A stretch of DNA of 64,000 nt from Zopfochytrium polystomum. Lineage: Eukaryota > Chytridiomycota > Chytridiomycetes > Chytridiales > Chytridiaceae. This document shows positions 43,582-55,592 of the stretch, piece after piece; the stretch's first letter is position 1, and every line of letters starts with the position of its first letter. The notes under the pieces were generated by a model. That model saw nothing but the letters and a program-made list of their open reading frames with translations, searched no databases and was not told where the DNA came from. Location: contig JAIVFJ010000022.1 of assembly GCA_025765615.1 (NCBI GenBank), positions 1-64,000 on the forward strand. Reading direction: 5' to 3'. The position numbers and the translations under genes are program-made.

Positions 43582-44505
43582 ATGGCCGACATCAACTTCA
43601 TCCTCCAAGTGTTCGTTGTCGGCGCGTCCGACGCCACTCGTCTCCAGTTCGTCGCAGCCCTCCTCGACGACCCGCCCGCACCACCCGCCGGTGTTGTCGC
43701 GCCGCCAACACCACCACGGTTCCGCACGGCTGGCTCGCGCTGGATCGCCTCGCGCGGAGTGCGAGCCGCCTTCCAGATCGTAAGCCTCCCGACCACTTAC
43801 TTGCACTTTTTGTCCTAACTCAGCCCATAAACCCCTCTCCCCCCCGAACCACAGTTCGACATTCCCGCAACATACTCCGACGGTCCCACCTACACCGACC
43901 CGCAGACAGGCGTCGTCGTCGCGATCCGCCCGCGCGGCGGTCGGTCGAGCTGCGCAATCGTCGTGTGCGACCTCGCAGACGCTCGCTGCGGCGAGGGAGT
44001 GCGAGACTGGGCGTCGCGGTGCCGCGACGGTCTTTTGACTGTGTGCCAGGCGGTTGTTGGAATCGACGGCGGCGGCGGGCGGCGGGCGGTGGGCAGAGAG
44101 GAGATGGAGGTTAGTAGTTGTTTTTTTTTTTCTTTTCTTTTCTTTCAGTTTTATGTTCTGGCCACTCCCTCTCGGTCTCACGCGAATGCCCGACAACAAA
44201 AACGGGCGCGCCCTGCACAAACCCAGGCTGCATGCGCGGCGGCCGGCGTCGAGTATGTAGAGGCGGATCCGCTGGATACGGGAAGGGTGTGGGGTGCAGT
44301 GGAGCGAATGGCAGAGCGGATCGTGGACAGCCTCCTGCTCTTCCTGAGGGAAACAAGAGAGAGAGAAAAAGAAAAAGAAACAAAGAAAAAAAATCCAAGC
44401 TATAAAAACGCGGAAGGAGGAAAGAACTGTATATGTGTATGTATGTGCATTAAACAACACATATATCTATGTTACGTGTTGTATGAGTTTGATGATGGAA
44501 AATAG
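43582..44505 (+). CDS. Ras-like small GTPase, nucleotide-binding motifs degenerate
   Basis: Three exons (43582-43779, 43855-44109, 44227-44505) give 243 residues, in frame throughout. The order resembles a Ras superfamily fold: an N-terminal beta strand and loop FVVGASDATRLQFVAALLD (residues about 11-29) where the P-loop GxxxxGK[S/T] should be, a CAIVVCDLADARCGEGVRDW strand in the position of the second half of the G domain, VVGIDGG in place of NKxD, RRAVGREEMEAACAAAGVEY as the helix before the last motif, and EADPLDTGRVWGAVERM as the SAK-like end and final helix. The GK[S/T], DxxG and NKxD residues are absent, so nucleotide binding is doubtful. The C-terminal tail is basic, then Cys/Tyr-rich, without a CaaX box. 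The fold call is mine and rests on pattern alone. Confidence 0.5.
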
Positions 44506-44771
44506 TAAGCAATCTATTCATTCTCCTTCTCCGTCTCGTTGGTGGTGGTCGTTGTTCATAGTACTTAAATGTATATTATCAGAACCCCGTCACTTTTTCC
44601 GATAACATATTGTTAATATTATTAGAGGCCGTTTCAAGTGGAAAAGGCGGAAATCTTTATCGGGGAAGAAATTATTTGATTGGCTGAAAACTTAATGGAG
44701 GAAACATTTTCCGCTATTTCCTTGCCAGAGCTAATCTTGCTCTATTTCGTTAATTGAGCTAAATCAGACAA

Positions 44772-46016
44772 ATGAACTTGCCCGTGTTCGCAGCAGTTGT
44801 CTCATCGTCCTTGTCCGCCGCGCTCGCTGGGTATGCATCAGCAGTTGCAGCAGTCTCCGATGGACGCTCCCACCCACCAGAACGCGAAAGTGGAGCAGTC
44901 GTATATCACAGTGGCTGGAGGTTGAGAATGACACTTTGTTTGACAATGGCTGGTACTTTGATATGTTCCGTTGCACTCGCAGATCATTCGATCAGATTGC
45001 CAGCTGCATCGAAAACAACTGGCTAAGAACCCACGGATGGCTGCCTGCGATTAACTCAGTTTTTGACATGCGAGCCAGGACAGCAGTCACTATGCACTAC
45101 CTCTGCCACTCTGGCTCCCTTGTTGAATCAGCGACAGCCTTCGGGACAAGCAAGCCTTCAGCTTCGCGATATGTATGGGAGGTTGTCGAGGTCATCGAAG
45201 CATCGTTCGACCAGATTGCCCTTCCCAAGACAGCAGAGAAGTGGCGAGCGGAGCGGGAGGGCTTCGAAGCGATCTGTGGCTTCCCAAACACCTATCTTGC
45301 AATAGACGGGTCGCTGTTCGAAATCGAACGCCCCCATGTAAGTTGAGTACAACTGGTTTTTGTTTGCCAGTTCCTGCTGTTGTCTAATAATTGCACCAAC
45401 GCAGGATTTTGAAGGGTGGTACTGTCGGAAAGGGTATCCCGCCTTCAATGTTCAGCTTGTGGTGGACCATCGCAAGCGCATACGCGACTATGACATCAGA
45501 GCTGGATCAGCAAACGACAAGCAGATCTTTAACAACTCGAAGTTTGGTAAAACAATCCACAACCTCCTTCCTCGAAATGGGCACATCGTAGCTGATGCTG
45601 GCTATGCATTGATGCACCACGTTATGACCCCGTACCCAATTGAGGATTCGATGCCGCGAGACAGACGTTGCTATAACTACTTGCATTCTCGAACACGGAT
45701 TACTGTTGAGGGAACCATTGGGATCCTTAAGGGGCGTTTCCGAATCTTTCAGCGGCCGTTGAATCAGCACTGTCGTCTTGATCACGCTAAAGTGGAGATT
45801 TCTGCTGTGGAGTCGATGGCCAGACTGATGAAAGTGTGCTTCCAGTTGCATAACGTCCTTATCGATCTCAAAGACGAAGCCCCAATCGTATCTTTTGTTG
45901 ATGATGCAAACACGGACAATGAGGACGAGCAAGTGCGGGAAGAGGAGGTTGTTGTTGGTGATGCTGCTGTTCGAAAGAGGGACACCATAAAAGCATATTT
46001 GGCCGCAATGCAATAA
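44772..46016 (+). CDS. Harbinger transposase 2 (DDE nuclease)
   Basis: The catalytic part is read from two exons: up to 45337, then 45405-46016 after a GTAAGT...ACGCAG intron. First Asp in YLAIDGSLFEIE, second Asp in GSANDKQIFNNS, Glu in ITVEGTIGILKGRFR, so the DDE triad is intact. Upstream, a helical region (QWLEVENDTLFDNGWYFDMF) leads into the core. The exact 5' exon is uncertain because the ATG at 44772 is in a different frame from 44936 onward, so an extra short intron or a frameshift near 44900 is needed. The intron falls after the first Asp, at a different place from element 1. Confidence 0.85.
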
Positions 46017-46025
46017 ACTGCTTTA

Positions 46026-47119
46026 TTACTGTTTCAACTCTCGCACAGCTTGAAGGAACACCTGTCCAAGGCGATCTAGCGACTGGTCCTGCCTTGTCGC
46101 CAGATCTGCCAATGCTTTATCTTGCCGATCAGCCAGCTCCTTCATGGCTTCAGTAAGCCCAGCTTTCGTGATCCCACCATCTCCACTCAACGCAGCCCCT
46201 CGAATCGCATCACCCAGATACTCCATCCCGTTCTGAATACCTTTGCCAATGGTACTCAACGCTGATGGCAGGTCTTGCTTTTCTTGCTTGCGAGTTGGGG
46301 GAACACGGTGCGATGAGCCAGCTGAAGTGGAACTCGACGATGAGCTCAAACTGGGAGTGGGTGCAGGCCCTGTCCGTGGACGCTTGGATGAACTGCTATC
46401 GGGGTCAACTTCAGTCTCGCCAGAGACTGTGTCAGCCTCTTCCACCGTGTTGGCATCCTCAAGCTCGAGGTGGGCAAAGATTTGATCGTCCAGCTCTGCG
46501 GCATGAGTACTGGGATCCGCCACGCCCAAGCGGGTGCCAGGAATTCCAAATGATTCACCCGAAAGCCCCTTCCGTCCACCGAAGTAGTGTACCATGGTGT
46601 TCCAATATGACGGCGGATGAAGCCTCTTCTTGTTGCCTGTTTCAAGGAAAGACGCACTCAAAGAACCATATTGCTTCTTCAAGGCGCTAAACTTTCCTTT
46701 GATCTGTCATCGTGCAAACTCAGTTAAATGGTAATTAAGATCTGACTGCGTCATACCTGAGACTCTGAATAAAGAACGCCGCTCTGAGCATTAAACTCCA
46801 AGATCACCTTATTCCACGTCGCGATTATCCCATTCTTGTCGGTGGAGTCCAGGAACCCATCGCGATGAGTTTCGAGGCGACTTTTGAGAAGAATTTCCAC
46901 CTTATCATCATCCCAGTCTGCCTCGTCGAAACCTCCTTTTGGGACCTCCTCTGCAGACTTTTTCGGCGGTCGTCCCCTCTTTTTCTTTGGTGGAGCGTCC
47001 AAGGTTCCGATTTCGGCTCCCTTTTTCGGGGTCTTGGCTGGATGAGTGGTAGCGTTCCTTGTTGGTGCTAGGAGGATTGGGGTCACTGAGGGCGGCGCGG
47101 CTTCTGGGTTGACTGACAT
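46026..47119 (-). CDS. Myb/SANT-like protein of Harbinger element 2
   Basis: Two exons (47119-46757, 46703-46026) give 346 residues. The basic N-terminus has an AT-hook-like KKKRGRPPKKS (about residues 46-56). The SANT-like domain follows (WDDDKVEILLKSRLETH through FNAQSGVLYSESQIKGKFSA), crossing the intron. Acidic and Ser-rich linkers precede a C-terminal helical region with repeated DRQDKALADLATRQDQ-type heptads, likely a coiled coil. The role is probably DNA binding for the partner transposase, by analogy with the family. Confidence 0.8.
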
Positions 47120-47323
47120 GGCGTTTCCTAAATGAAAAAGGTGCAAAACAGCACTGACCAGCTTGGAACAACAATTTCCCAGTTTGCTCAAAATCATTTT
47201 GCGCCTTTTCCACTTGAAACAACCTCTAAACAAAAACAGACAAAGCTTATAAAAATGGCGACTCTCACTCGGACTACGCAAAAAAAAAAAAAAAAAAAAA
47301 GGGAAAAAAACAACAGCGGGCAC

Positions 47324-48932
47324 ATGCCCACCTCCGCCGACAACCCCCTCTCTGCTTCGTACCGCGCCGCCCGCGCCGACGTCCAGGGCGGCGACCTCTA
47401 CGTCGTGTCGCTCCCGCTGCCCGTCCCCGACGATAACGAGGTGCTCATCAAGGTCGAGGCGTGCGGCGTCTGCTACGGGTGAGTGAGTTGTCCCTTGTGA
47501 CCACCTAGCCCGAGAGAGCTTCGACCGAAGAACGCTGACACGCCCTCCGATCCATTTCATCGAACCGACCCCCCCCCCCCACCACCACCACCGCCGCACC
47601 CACACACCCAAAAGCGACGTGCACGCCATCACCACCCCCGGCGTCTACCCGCGCACCCCCGGCCACGAAGTCATCGGCCGCATCGCGAAGGCCGGCGCGC
47701 GCGTGCCGTCGCGCTACGCCCCCGGCGCGCGCATTGGCGTCGGCTGGGCCGGCGGCCACTGCTTCAACTGCGACCCCTGCCGCCAGGGCGCGTTCGCCTC
47801 GTGCTCCGCCGCTCCGCCCCTCATCACCGGTATGACCCGCCCCGGCGGGTACGCAGAGTACATGGTCGCGCGATACGAGGCCGTCGCGTTTGTGCCGGAG
47901 GACGGAGATGCTGCGGAGATGGCGCCGTTGATGTGTGCCGGTGAGTTTTTTTTTTTGTTTGTCGTGCGGCGCGTAAGCGCCCGCGCGAATGCGCGCGAAA
48001 GGACATGAGGCGTTTGAGTCATGGACGCGCACGGAGCATGCGCACGCTTAGATCAAACGATCGAGCGTGCTCGATCTCGCGAGCGAATGACTTGTGCATG
48101 GAGCATGAGCATTGAACGCGCAGCATGCGCGCGTTAGATCGAGAAGTATCTTGACTAGATGGTCGGACGAGTGTACCGCGCGTTTGCGCGAGTGATAGCC
48201 CGCCGCACCTCCTTTCTTCTCTTTTGCAACCCTCGCCTTCACGCACGTGGTCGTCACAACAAGCTAACCCCCCAAAACAACACCAACAACAACAACAACA
48301 AAACCCAGGCCTCACGTGCTTCAACTCGATCCGCAACATGGGCGTCCCCCCCGGGTCCGTCGTCGCCGTGCAAGGCATCGGCGGGCTGGGCCACCTCGCG
48401 CTTCAAATCTGCCGGCGCTTCGGGTTCCGCACGGTCGCGATCACGACGTCGCCGTCCAAGGCCGAGGCGGCGCTGGCGCTGGGCGCGGACGAGGCCGTTG
48501 CGCCGGACGCCGCGGTCGCGCGGCTCAAGGCGCTGGGCGGCGCGCGGCTGATTGTCGCCACCGCGCCCAGCAGCGAGGCCATCGAGCCGCTCGTCGACGC
48601 GTTGGGATTGTACGGCACGCTGCTGCTGCTCGCGGTGCCCGGCGCGCCGCTCAAGGTGTCGGCGGTGCAGCTCGTGCATCATCGCGCGCGCGTTATGGGG
48701 TGGAACTCGGGGCACGCCAAGGATTCCGAGGTGGCCTTTTTGCGTTTGGTCTTGCCCTCTCTCTCACACACACGCACATAAATGCTCTCCCACCACCCAG
48801 GAAACCATCGAATTCTGCAAGGCCAACAACGTCGTGTGTCAGGTCGAGCGCTTCTCCCTCGACGAGGTGGTGACAGCCTATAACAAGATGAAGGACGCGT
48901 CCGTCCGCTTCCGCTCCGTTCTCGTTTTCTAA
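47324..48932 (+). CDS. zinc-dependent alcohol dehydrogenase (MDR family)
   Basis: Four exons (47324-47478, 47615-47940, 48309-48730, 48801-48932) give 344 residues. Catalytic zinc ligands: Cys50 (ACGVCYG), His69 (TPGHEV) and Cys157 (PLMCAG). The structural zinc loop has Cys101, 104, 107 and 115. The Rossmann motif GIGGLGHLALQ lies near residue 186. It matches cytosolic NAD(P)-dependent alcohol/cinnamyl-alcohol dehydrogenases in length and layout, oxidising an alcohol or reducing an aldehyde. An upstream ATG at 47255 would add a poly-Lys stretch coded by an A-run, so ATG 47324 is preferred. Intron 2 (368 nt) is far longer than its neighbours. Harbinger element 2 ends 98 bp upstream. Confidence 0.93.
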
Positions 48933-49345
48933 AGACATCGTTTGCGGACGTCCGTGTTTGGGGCTCCGGAGCGGCTTTGCTTTCCCAATATACTTTCCTC
49001 GCACTTCAACTTTGGTTTCTGCCCCGCAAACGCCAACCCTCCCTTCCCGCCGTGTAACCTCTGAACTCGTCGGACCAACTTCTTGCAATGTTTTGAAAGT
49101 CAAAAGTACCACCGCTATCTCTGTTTTTCATTCATCTCTTCGTCGCTGTCTTCTGTTCGGGAAGTTATTGGGCGGATTTTCTGGTTGCCTTGTGCATGGA
49201 CTTCTGTGCGTCGACGGTGCTGCGAAACAGGAAACGTTGACGGACTTAGTTGTTTTGCCACTGCTTTATTCAAACCGCTGCTAGGTAGCAATATGGGACG
49301 AACTCTTTTGTTTCCACTCAATAAATGCTTCACCGCCCCAACTAA
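48933..49345. other. spacer between convergent genes
   Basis: The alcohol dehydrogenase and the 5-oxoprolinase remnant converge here. No further feature seen. Confidence 0.4.
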
Positions 49346-50992
49346 CTAAAAGTCGCGTTCGGCTTCCATCAAGTTTCCCAGGCTCCCTCCTCCAACGCGA
49401 CGCAAAGCGTCCACCACCGCGTGCCCGGCAACCTCCTCCGTGATCCGGTTCTTCACCCCGCCGTCGTCCTCGGCGGCCGCATCCGCCGGCGGCGCGCCGA
49501 AACCGCCGCCTCCGGGCGTCTCGATGCGGATGCGGTCGCCCGGTCGCACGACGGTCGCGTTCTTTCCGCCAAAGTTGACAGCCTCCTTCCGGCCGGCGCG
49601 GATCAGCAGGTTCAGCCCGCGCTTGCCGGGACGGCCGCCAGATTGTCTGAGAGTGGAAGGGAAATGGATTTGGCATTACATCAATCGGGCAATGGGGGCG
49701 ACTAACCCGTAAGGAGCGAATACGCGTCGTTCAGAGAGCAGCGAAACGTTCAACGGTTCCAAAAATTCAACCTTGCGCAAAATTTTTGTTAGTCTTCAAA
49801 GAGAGTCTGGTGTATTACCTATCGAATGACGCCATCGCCACCTTTATATAGCCCATCTCCTCCAGAACCTGCAAAATTGCAAGACACAGGTTTGACAGAG
49901 GACAGTCGCGGGATTGAACAAACCTTCACGAAGGGAAAACTCGCGGAGGATCACTTGGTAACGTCGTTCAAGGATCTCCGGGTCGGTGATTCGAGTGTTG
50001 GTCATGTGTGTGTGCACACCGGAGCGGCCATCCCACGTCGGTCCTGCTCCGCTCCCTCCAGCTTGTAGAAAGAAGCTCCAAGAAATGAAGAACGTCGCAA
50101 CGGCGCAACCAATGTGCGAAAGCAAATGAAAACAAATCGGTTTGTAGTACCCAAATCCAGCTTTCACGTTTCCCGCTTCGTCCTTTCCACCGCTGCCAAA
50201 GGTAAAGTTGTTGCAGCAGCCTATTTTGTGGTAATCCTGAAGTCAGGAACGGGAAAGCCTGAAAAAAAAAAAAAAAATGTCAATCCGACCTTGACTGGCG
50301 GCGCAAGCCTTGAAGGCTCGCAAAATGACATCGCACAGGCGCTGCGAAGTAAGAACATTTCCTCCAACAACTGCAGCCGTCTCTGATGGGCACACCATGG
50401 AACCCTCTGGGATGACAAAGGTGATAGGTTGAAGGGCGCCTTGGTTCAAAGGCATGTCAAGGTTGACCAGGCAACGAAGACAGTATATGATGGCTGAGTA
50501 GGTTACTGATTTAGGGGCATTCGTGTTCCCGTAAACCTGCAATCGTTGTTGATAAGAGTCTTGACGGGCTTGAGCAATCGATTTTCACCTCCTGTAAAGT
50601 CGAAAATTGCATTGCCAGTTGCTTCGTCCACAGTGATGCTCAATCGGATGGTGCTCCCATCATCCATGTAGTCTTCCGCTTCAACATGGCGGCCTTGCGT
50701 TTTCGCAAAGTCTTTCAGCACTGTTTGTCAAAAGAAAGTTAACAACAGATTCTGTATGTAGAAACGCGTCACTCAATAGTTTCTAACAGCAAGCTCGGCG
50801 TTGCCTCTGATATGATGCATGTAAGCCTGCACAACATCGAGGCCTGGAACCCGTTGCATAAGAATGGACTTTCCAAATATGGTTATTTTCTCGCATACCG
50901 TGCACTTGGATGAGGTCTTTCACCAAAGTAATGCCTCGCTGGTTTGCCGCGACTTGAGCTGAAGAGTTACGCGGTTTCGGGAGGACCCACAT
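49346..50992 (-). pseudogene. 5-oxoprolinase / hydantoinase B remnant (5' truncated)
   Basis: Minus-strand exons encode, in order, [116 protein letters not shown] and GDRIRIETPGGGGFG, ending at 49346. These are the C-terminal half of the hydantoinase B domain of 5-oxoprolinase, which opens 5-oxoproline to glutamate using ATP in the glutathione cycle. The first two-thirds of the roughly 1,250-residue enzyme are missing: upstream of 50992 the homology stops. The junction after NAELAV runs into an in-frame TGA without a usable donor. The exons are otherwise well preserved, so truncation seems recent. Confidence 0.8.
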
Positions 50993-51318
50993 CAGATATT
51001 TTGCATAAGATGCAAGTCAGCGAACACATATCCTGCCTCCAGGGCTTACACAACTAGACTACCCAGGCCGACAGTCACTTTGGAATTTTATTTCTATATA
51101 TATGTAAATTAGTTAAGTAGTAAGAGTCAGACCTCATTCTACGGGAGGCCGATCGCAAGTGCGTCACCAGGTTGCCATACCCCATTCCCCCCACCTCCCC
51201 CCCCTCCCCCCCGCGATAACCCGTGATAGTGCAAGTGGATAGATTGCTCGCAAAAAGAACACAGCCCCGCAAGCCAAAAAAAAGAAAGGATCGCGATCGC
51301 ATCAAAGCGTGAATTGCC

Positions 51319-51353
<35 letters not shown>

Positions 51354-52337
51354 GCTCTTTCTCGGTGATGTAATAAATAGCTGGGCGCAGTCCTCGCCCA
51401 CCACAGTCAATTGTGGTTTTTGGGATAGCTATGCATTTCCATGATAATAGGCATCATGGAAGCGATCCTAACGCTCTCGCTGTCGTGGACCGCGCCCTGA
51501 CGCCCACACTCCCCACCAGTTTGAGTGTATGAGGCTCATCCTTTGATTCTCGATCCCAACTGCCCCGATCGGCAGATGACGATCAATCCTCCTCCCCGTC
51601 CCTTCTTGCGCTGCATCACCCATCGCATCCACTTTTCCCGACGTCAATGCCCGCTTGTGGTACTCGAGCCACTTTCGACATACCAGGGCTCTCGTAACCA
51701 ACCGGTCGACTGAATTACACCAAACAGTGTCACCGTTCGGCGGCAAGGCTTCTCAGGCCCTTCGACACAAACGCCTCAAAGCTGTGCGACCATTTCAAGG
51801 GGTTGGAGGGGGAAAATTGGAGTGAGATGTGAAGCCCAACTGTTTTGTATATTCGAGTCGCCAGAAAAATAAACTTTGGCGTTATTTGAAGTTTGGCTAG
51901 TTTGTGTCGTCGCAGCCCCCATCAGGCAGCACTTGAAGCGACCGCGTTGCTTGATGAGTGTCGGCTCCTTTGACCCTTATACACTGTCTGTTCCCCATAA
52001 TCGCCCGTCGCCCCCCCCGCCAGGCATAAATGCAAAGCAACGAGAGAGGAGGCAGTTTTTAGCCGAAACCTAGGTTAACAAGAAGTTCAATTCGTCGGGG
52101 GGATCCGGCATCCCCTCGCTCCTGGCAAAATGAAACGCTCATACAATAAAATAAAAAATATAAACGTTATGTTTGAAAAAATTAAGACCCAAGGCGATTG
52201 GACGCAAACGAGATGAAACTCTCAAAAAAAAAAAAAAATCAAACAAAAAAGGGATTGCCGTGTCCTGCAAAACTTAAATACAGAGCGCGTGATCCAACAA
52301 ACCTCCTTACACAACAGCCTTCCTCTCATCCTTCTCT
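50993..52337. other. intergenic, nothing recognised
   Basis: Contains a T-run of about 33 at 51320-51352 and C-rich tracts. No 5-oxoprolinase homology and no other gene seen. Confidence 0.5.
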
Positions 52338-55091
52338 TCACTCCGCACCAACTTCTACTGCATCACCCCCCTCCACCCCTCCCCCACCTCCTCCACCGAC
52401 CCCCCTCACAGCCCTCCACAACGGCGCAAACGCGCTGACGCCAACAAACCGTCCCGTCATCTCTGGCGCCGTCAGCCAGCTCGCGACGGCGGCGTCAAGC
52501 AGCGACCTCGAACCGTCGCCGTCGCCGTCGCCGTCGTCATTGTCATTGTCATTGTCACCGCCGACGACAACGACGTCGGAAGCGGCGGGGGACAAGGGGG
52601 ATGCGAGCATCGAGGTTGTTGAAGTCGAGGGTTGCGGTGCAGCGGCGGCGGCGGGGGCGGCGACGCGGGATGAGGAGGAAGAGGGAGGAAATGAGGAAGG
52701 GGAGGGCATGCCGGGCCACCCGAGGTCGCAGAGACCCGAGAAGGCGCGGAATCCCACGCAAAAGGACGGGCGAATTTTTTGGCCGAGCATAAAGTGAGTG
52801 ACAAAGGGGGCGAGGAGGGTCCGTGCGGGATCTCGCGTCCTCGTGTTGTCGCGGACGGGGTTGGCGGCGGCGGAGGCGGAGGCACGAGGGTGTGTGCGGT
52901 GCCGCGTGGACGACGGAGGGAGCGGCGGGGGAAGCGGCGGGGTCAGTGTTGCGAGCGTCGGGGCGCCTTCGGCGGCGTCAGCGATGACGAGGAAGTGAGC
53001 GACGATGAAGAGGGGGACGACGGCAAGGGTCGGGCAGTGGATGGAGAGGTCGTTCAAGCGGGAGACGAGGGCGGCGACGGCGGCGGCGGCGTCGAGACCC
53101 TTATCGAGTGCGAGCTTGAGGCGCGGGAGGTCCACCTCCGAGGACGGGTCGCCGAGGTGCGCGCCAGAGTGAGGGCGGAGCGAGAGGAGGTGGCGGTTGG
53201 TGAGCAAAACGGTGCAAGCGTGGTAGGTGCAAAAGATGCTGATGCGCCAGCGGACGAGGGAGGGCAGCGTGACGTCGTCAGTCGTGCCCGTGGTGAGCCA
53301 CTCTGAGATGCTGTCCATTTCGACCGAGATGTCGGGCTGGATCGTCATTGAAAACTGGCCGAGCGCGTCCCCGCACTCGAGCAGCCGCTGGAAGTCGGCT
53401 TCCAGCAGCAACGGTGCGCTGTTCATTTTTGTACAGGTTCGGATGACGCCGAGGTGGATGTCGTGGATTTTTAGGTAGGCATCGAACGGGCTATCTGGTG
53501 GTTGCGGTGCGATCAACGCCACGGCACTTGGGTCGTCGGACAGCCAAACTTCGTCCAAGCAAATTGGCTTTACTGCTGTGGGTTTGTAGGGTGACGGAGG
53601 TCGGTAGCTGGTCGCGGATACATCTGAAAGCAAAAAAGATTGTTGATGGTGAATATCTGTGCGTAGGCGAGGTTTGTGTAAGAGATGAAAGAAGTGCGCT
53701 CACAGCTCTCCAAGAGGAAGCACATCCACCAACAGCGCCTTCTCGCCTCTTTTTCAACCGGCGAGAAAGAACGTGGCAAGTCGTCTGGATCCGTATCGAG
53801 CTCCAGTATCTGCGTCTACAAAAAGTAGCGGTTTAGCGAGGGATAGAAACGGGTTGGTTTGCAGCGCGCTGTAGCGTAGCATAGATACCATTCGATTCGC
53901 AAAGGAGAAGAGAAGGCGTCCAACCGAGAATCTCCCCAGATCTTTCACCACCCAAAAATTCAAAAAGGATCAATAAACGATTCCACTAGAAAGAAAAAAA
54001 AGAATATTGACGCCTCACGGAGCGAAAGGTCGGCCAGAATCAACAGCGCCTGCATATTCTCCAGCGACGGCGAGTCGCACGCGTCCAGCGCCCTCGACCG
54101 CGCAAAGTCGTAGTAGTACACCGCCACGCTATTCGTTCGCGTCACCTAGAGAGGCGTCCGCCGCACCCAAGGCGCAAACCGCCGCTCTGTTGTTGTAGCA
54201 GACAAAGAATAAGAGGAATGGGTAACCGACCCTGTTTCTCCCAACCAGCATATAAAGACTCAACTGCAAAAACGCCGGCGCAGTACCGCGATCGCGCATG
54301 AACGACTGCTTGTGGATGACTTCGATGAGCCCGGTGCGGCGGCGGAAATACGCCTCCGACAGCGCGTCCACTTCGTTCGGGTCTGCGCCCTGGCGCGGGG
54401 GTAGTCGTGCGGCGCCGACGTCGGGCCTGGCGTTGTCGACGACGGGGTAGTAGCTGGGGCTGAAAAGGTTCTCCTGGAGACTGGCCTTGAGAAGCATTTC
54501 GGTGAGGGTGTCCGGGGTGACGTGCCAAGATGGGTCGACCGTGGCTATTGGAGCGGGGAAGTGAAGTGAGTGGCCGGCGAGAGTGTCCACAATATGCTTT
54601 TATTACCAAGCTTCGATTCCCATTCGGCGCTTGCTGTGGCGACGTCGCCCTTGGAATCTGGGTCCGCGGGTCTGGCTTGGAAGCCAACGTCCGTACAAGC
54701 GAGGGACAGGCCCGTTCTGGCACAGTATCCGCAGAACGGCCGGGCGCCGTCGCACCTTCGTCTTCGCTGGCGGCAGGGCGTGCACGACCTGCGGTAGGGC
54801 GGGGCAAATTCAGCAGGGGGCATCGCCCAAAGCTCCAATCATGCTCTGCTTTCCCCTCCCGATCTCCCTCCTCACCATCCCCGATCGTTGTCGTCGGCAG
54901 GGATGCCGACTCCAGGAAGCGCAGATCGCAGCGAAACGTCCTTGGCTGGGTCGTCGGAGACAGGGCCTCTCGGCAGCAGAGGGGTGCTTGCAGTTGAGGG
55001 GAGGAGGGCGCCGGTCGGCAGGATGAAGGCGTCCGACAGGGTTGTCGAAAGAGGCAGAGGGTTCAAGGCTGAGAAGGAGGAGGCGTGCTGC

Positions 55092-55132
<41 letters not shown>

Positions 55133-55315
55133 ATGATGATCCTGCCGCAGGAGCGGGAGAGAGCGGGAGTTCTGCTGTGCGGGGGCGGGATGAACGTGGC
55201 GAGGGTGACGAGGAGGCGCTCCTGGAGCGTTGTTGCGGTGCTGCTGATGCTGCTGCTGCTGCTGCTGGTGGCGCCAGTGGCGGGGACGGAGTTGGTTGTG
55301 GGAAGAAGGATCCAT
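52338..55315 (-). CDS. Zn(II)2Cys6 transcription factor with fungal middle homology region
   Basis: Seven exons (55315-54876, 54788-54607, 54544-54246, 54145-54019, 53941-53889, 53815-53704, 53623-52338) give 832 residues, in frame. The N-terminus has poly-Gln and a run of nine His, from (CTG)n and (GAT)n repeats. The zinc cluster is Cys149, 152, 159, 166, 169 and 178 (CTPCRQRRRRC and CGYC), directly after the first intron. The middle homology region shows AYFRRRTGLIEVIHKQSF, LENMQALLILADLSL, TQILELDTDPDDLP and EARRRCWWMCFLLES. The C-terminus is low complexity. It binds CGG-type half-sites in the nucleus as a dimer; its target pathway is unknown. The neighbours, a DsbA-like enzyme and a 5-oxoprolinase remnant, give no clear link. 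Confidence 0.92.
55084..55140. repeat. (CTG)n/(ATG)n triplet repeats in coding exon
   Basis: About eight CTG units followed by about nine ATG/GAT units on the plus strand; on the coding (minus) strand they read as His and Gln runs of the transcription factor. A second CAG-type tract is at 55239-55268. Confidence 0.95.
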
Positions 55316-55543
55316 CGCCGGACGTAAGAGCGAAGAGCGGGGAGGGGAGAGGGGAGGTGGTTGTTGAGGCGTGGGCACAGGGTATTTAGCCGTTCCCACG
55401 TCCTCTGTAACTACGTAACGTTATGATTAGCAAGTCAAATAAGACCTTATTAATTTCGTTTTTCTTTTGGTCGGATTGTTTGTCCGACACGCGGTCGCCT
55501 CGGATTTGGGTCTTGCATTGTCCAACTCATGAGGCACAGAGAC

Positions 55544-55592
<49 letters not shown>

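Larger units (their letters stand above)
44625..47226. mobile_element. PIF/Harbinger DNA transposon 2
   Basis: 2,602 bp. The left end GAGGCCGTTTCAAGTGG (44625) and the right end CCACTTGAAACAACCTC (ending 47226) are inverted repeats of about 27 bp sharing GTTTCAAGTGGAAAAGGCG. The flanks are TTA on the left and TAA on the right, which are not identical, so I see no exact target duplication. The element carries a plus-strand DDE transposase and a minus-strand Myb/SANT-like protein, convergent as in element 1, but the terminal sequence is different. It ends 98 bp before the alcohol dehydrogenase start codon. Confidence 0.88.
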
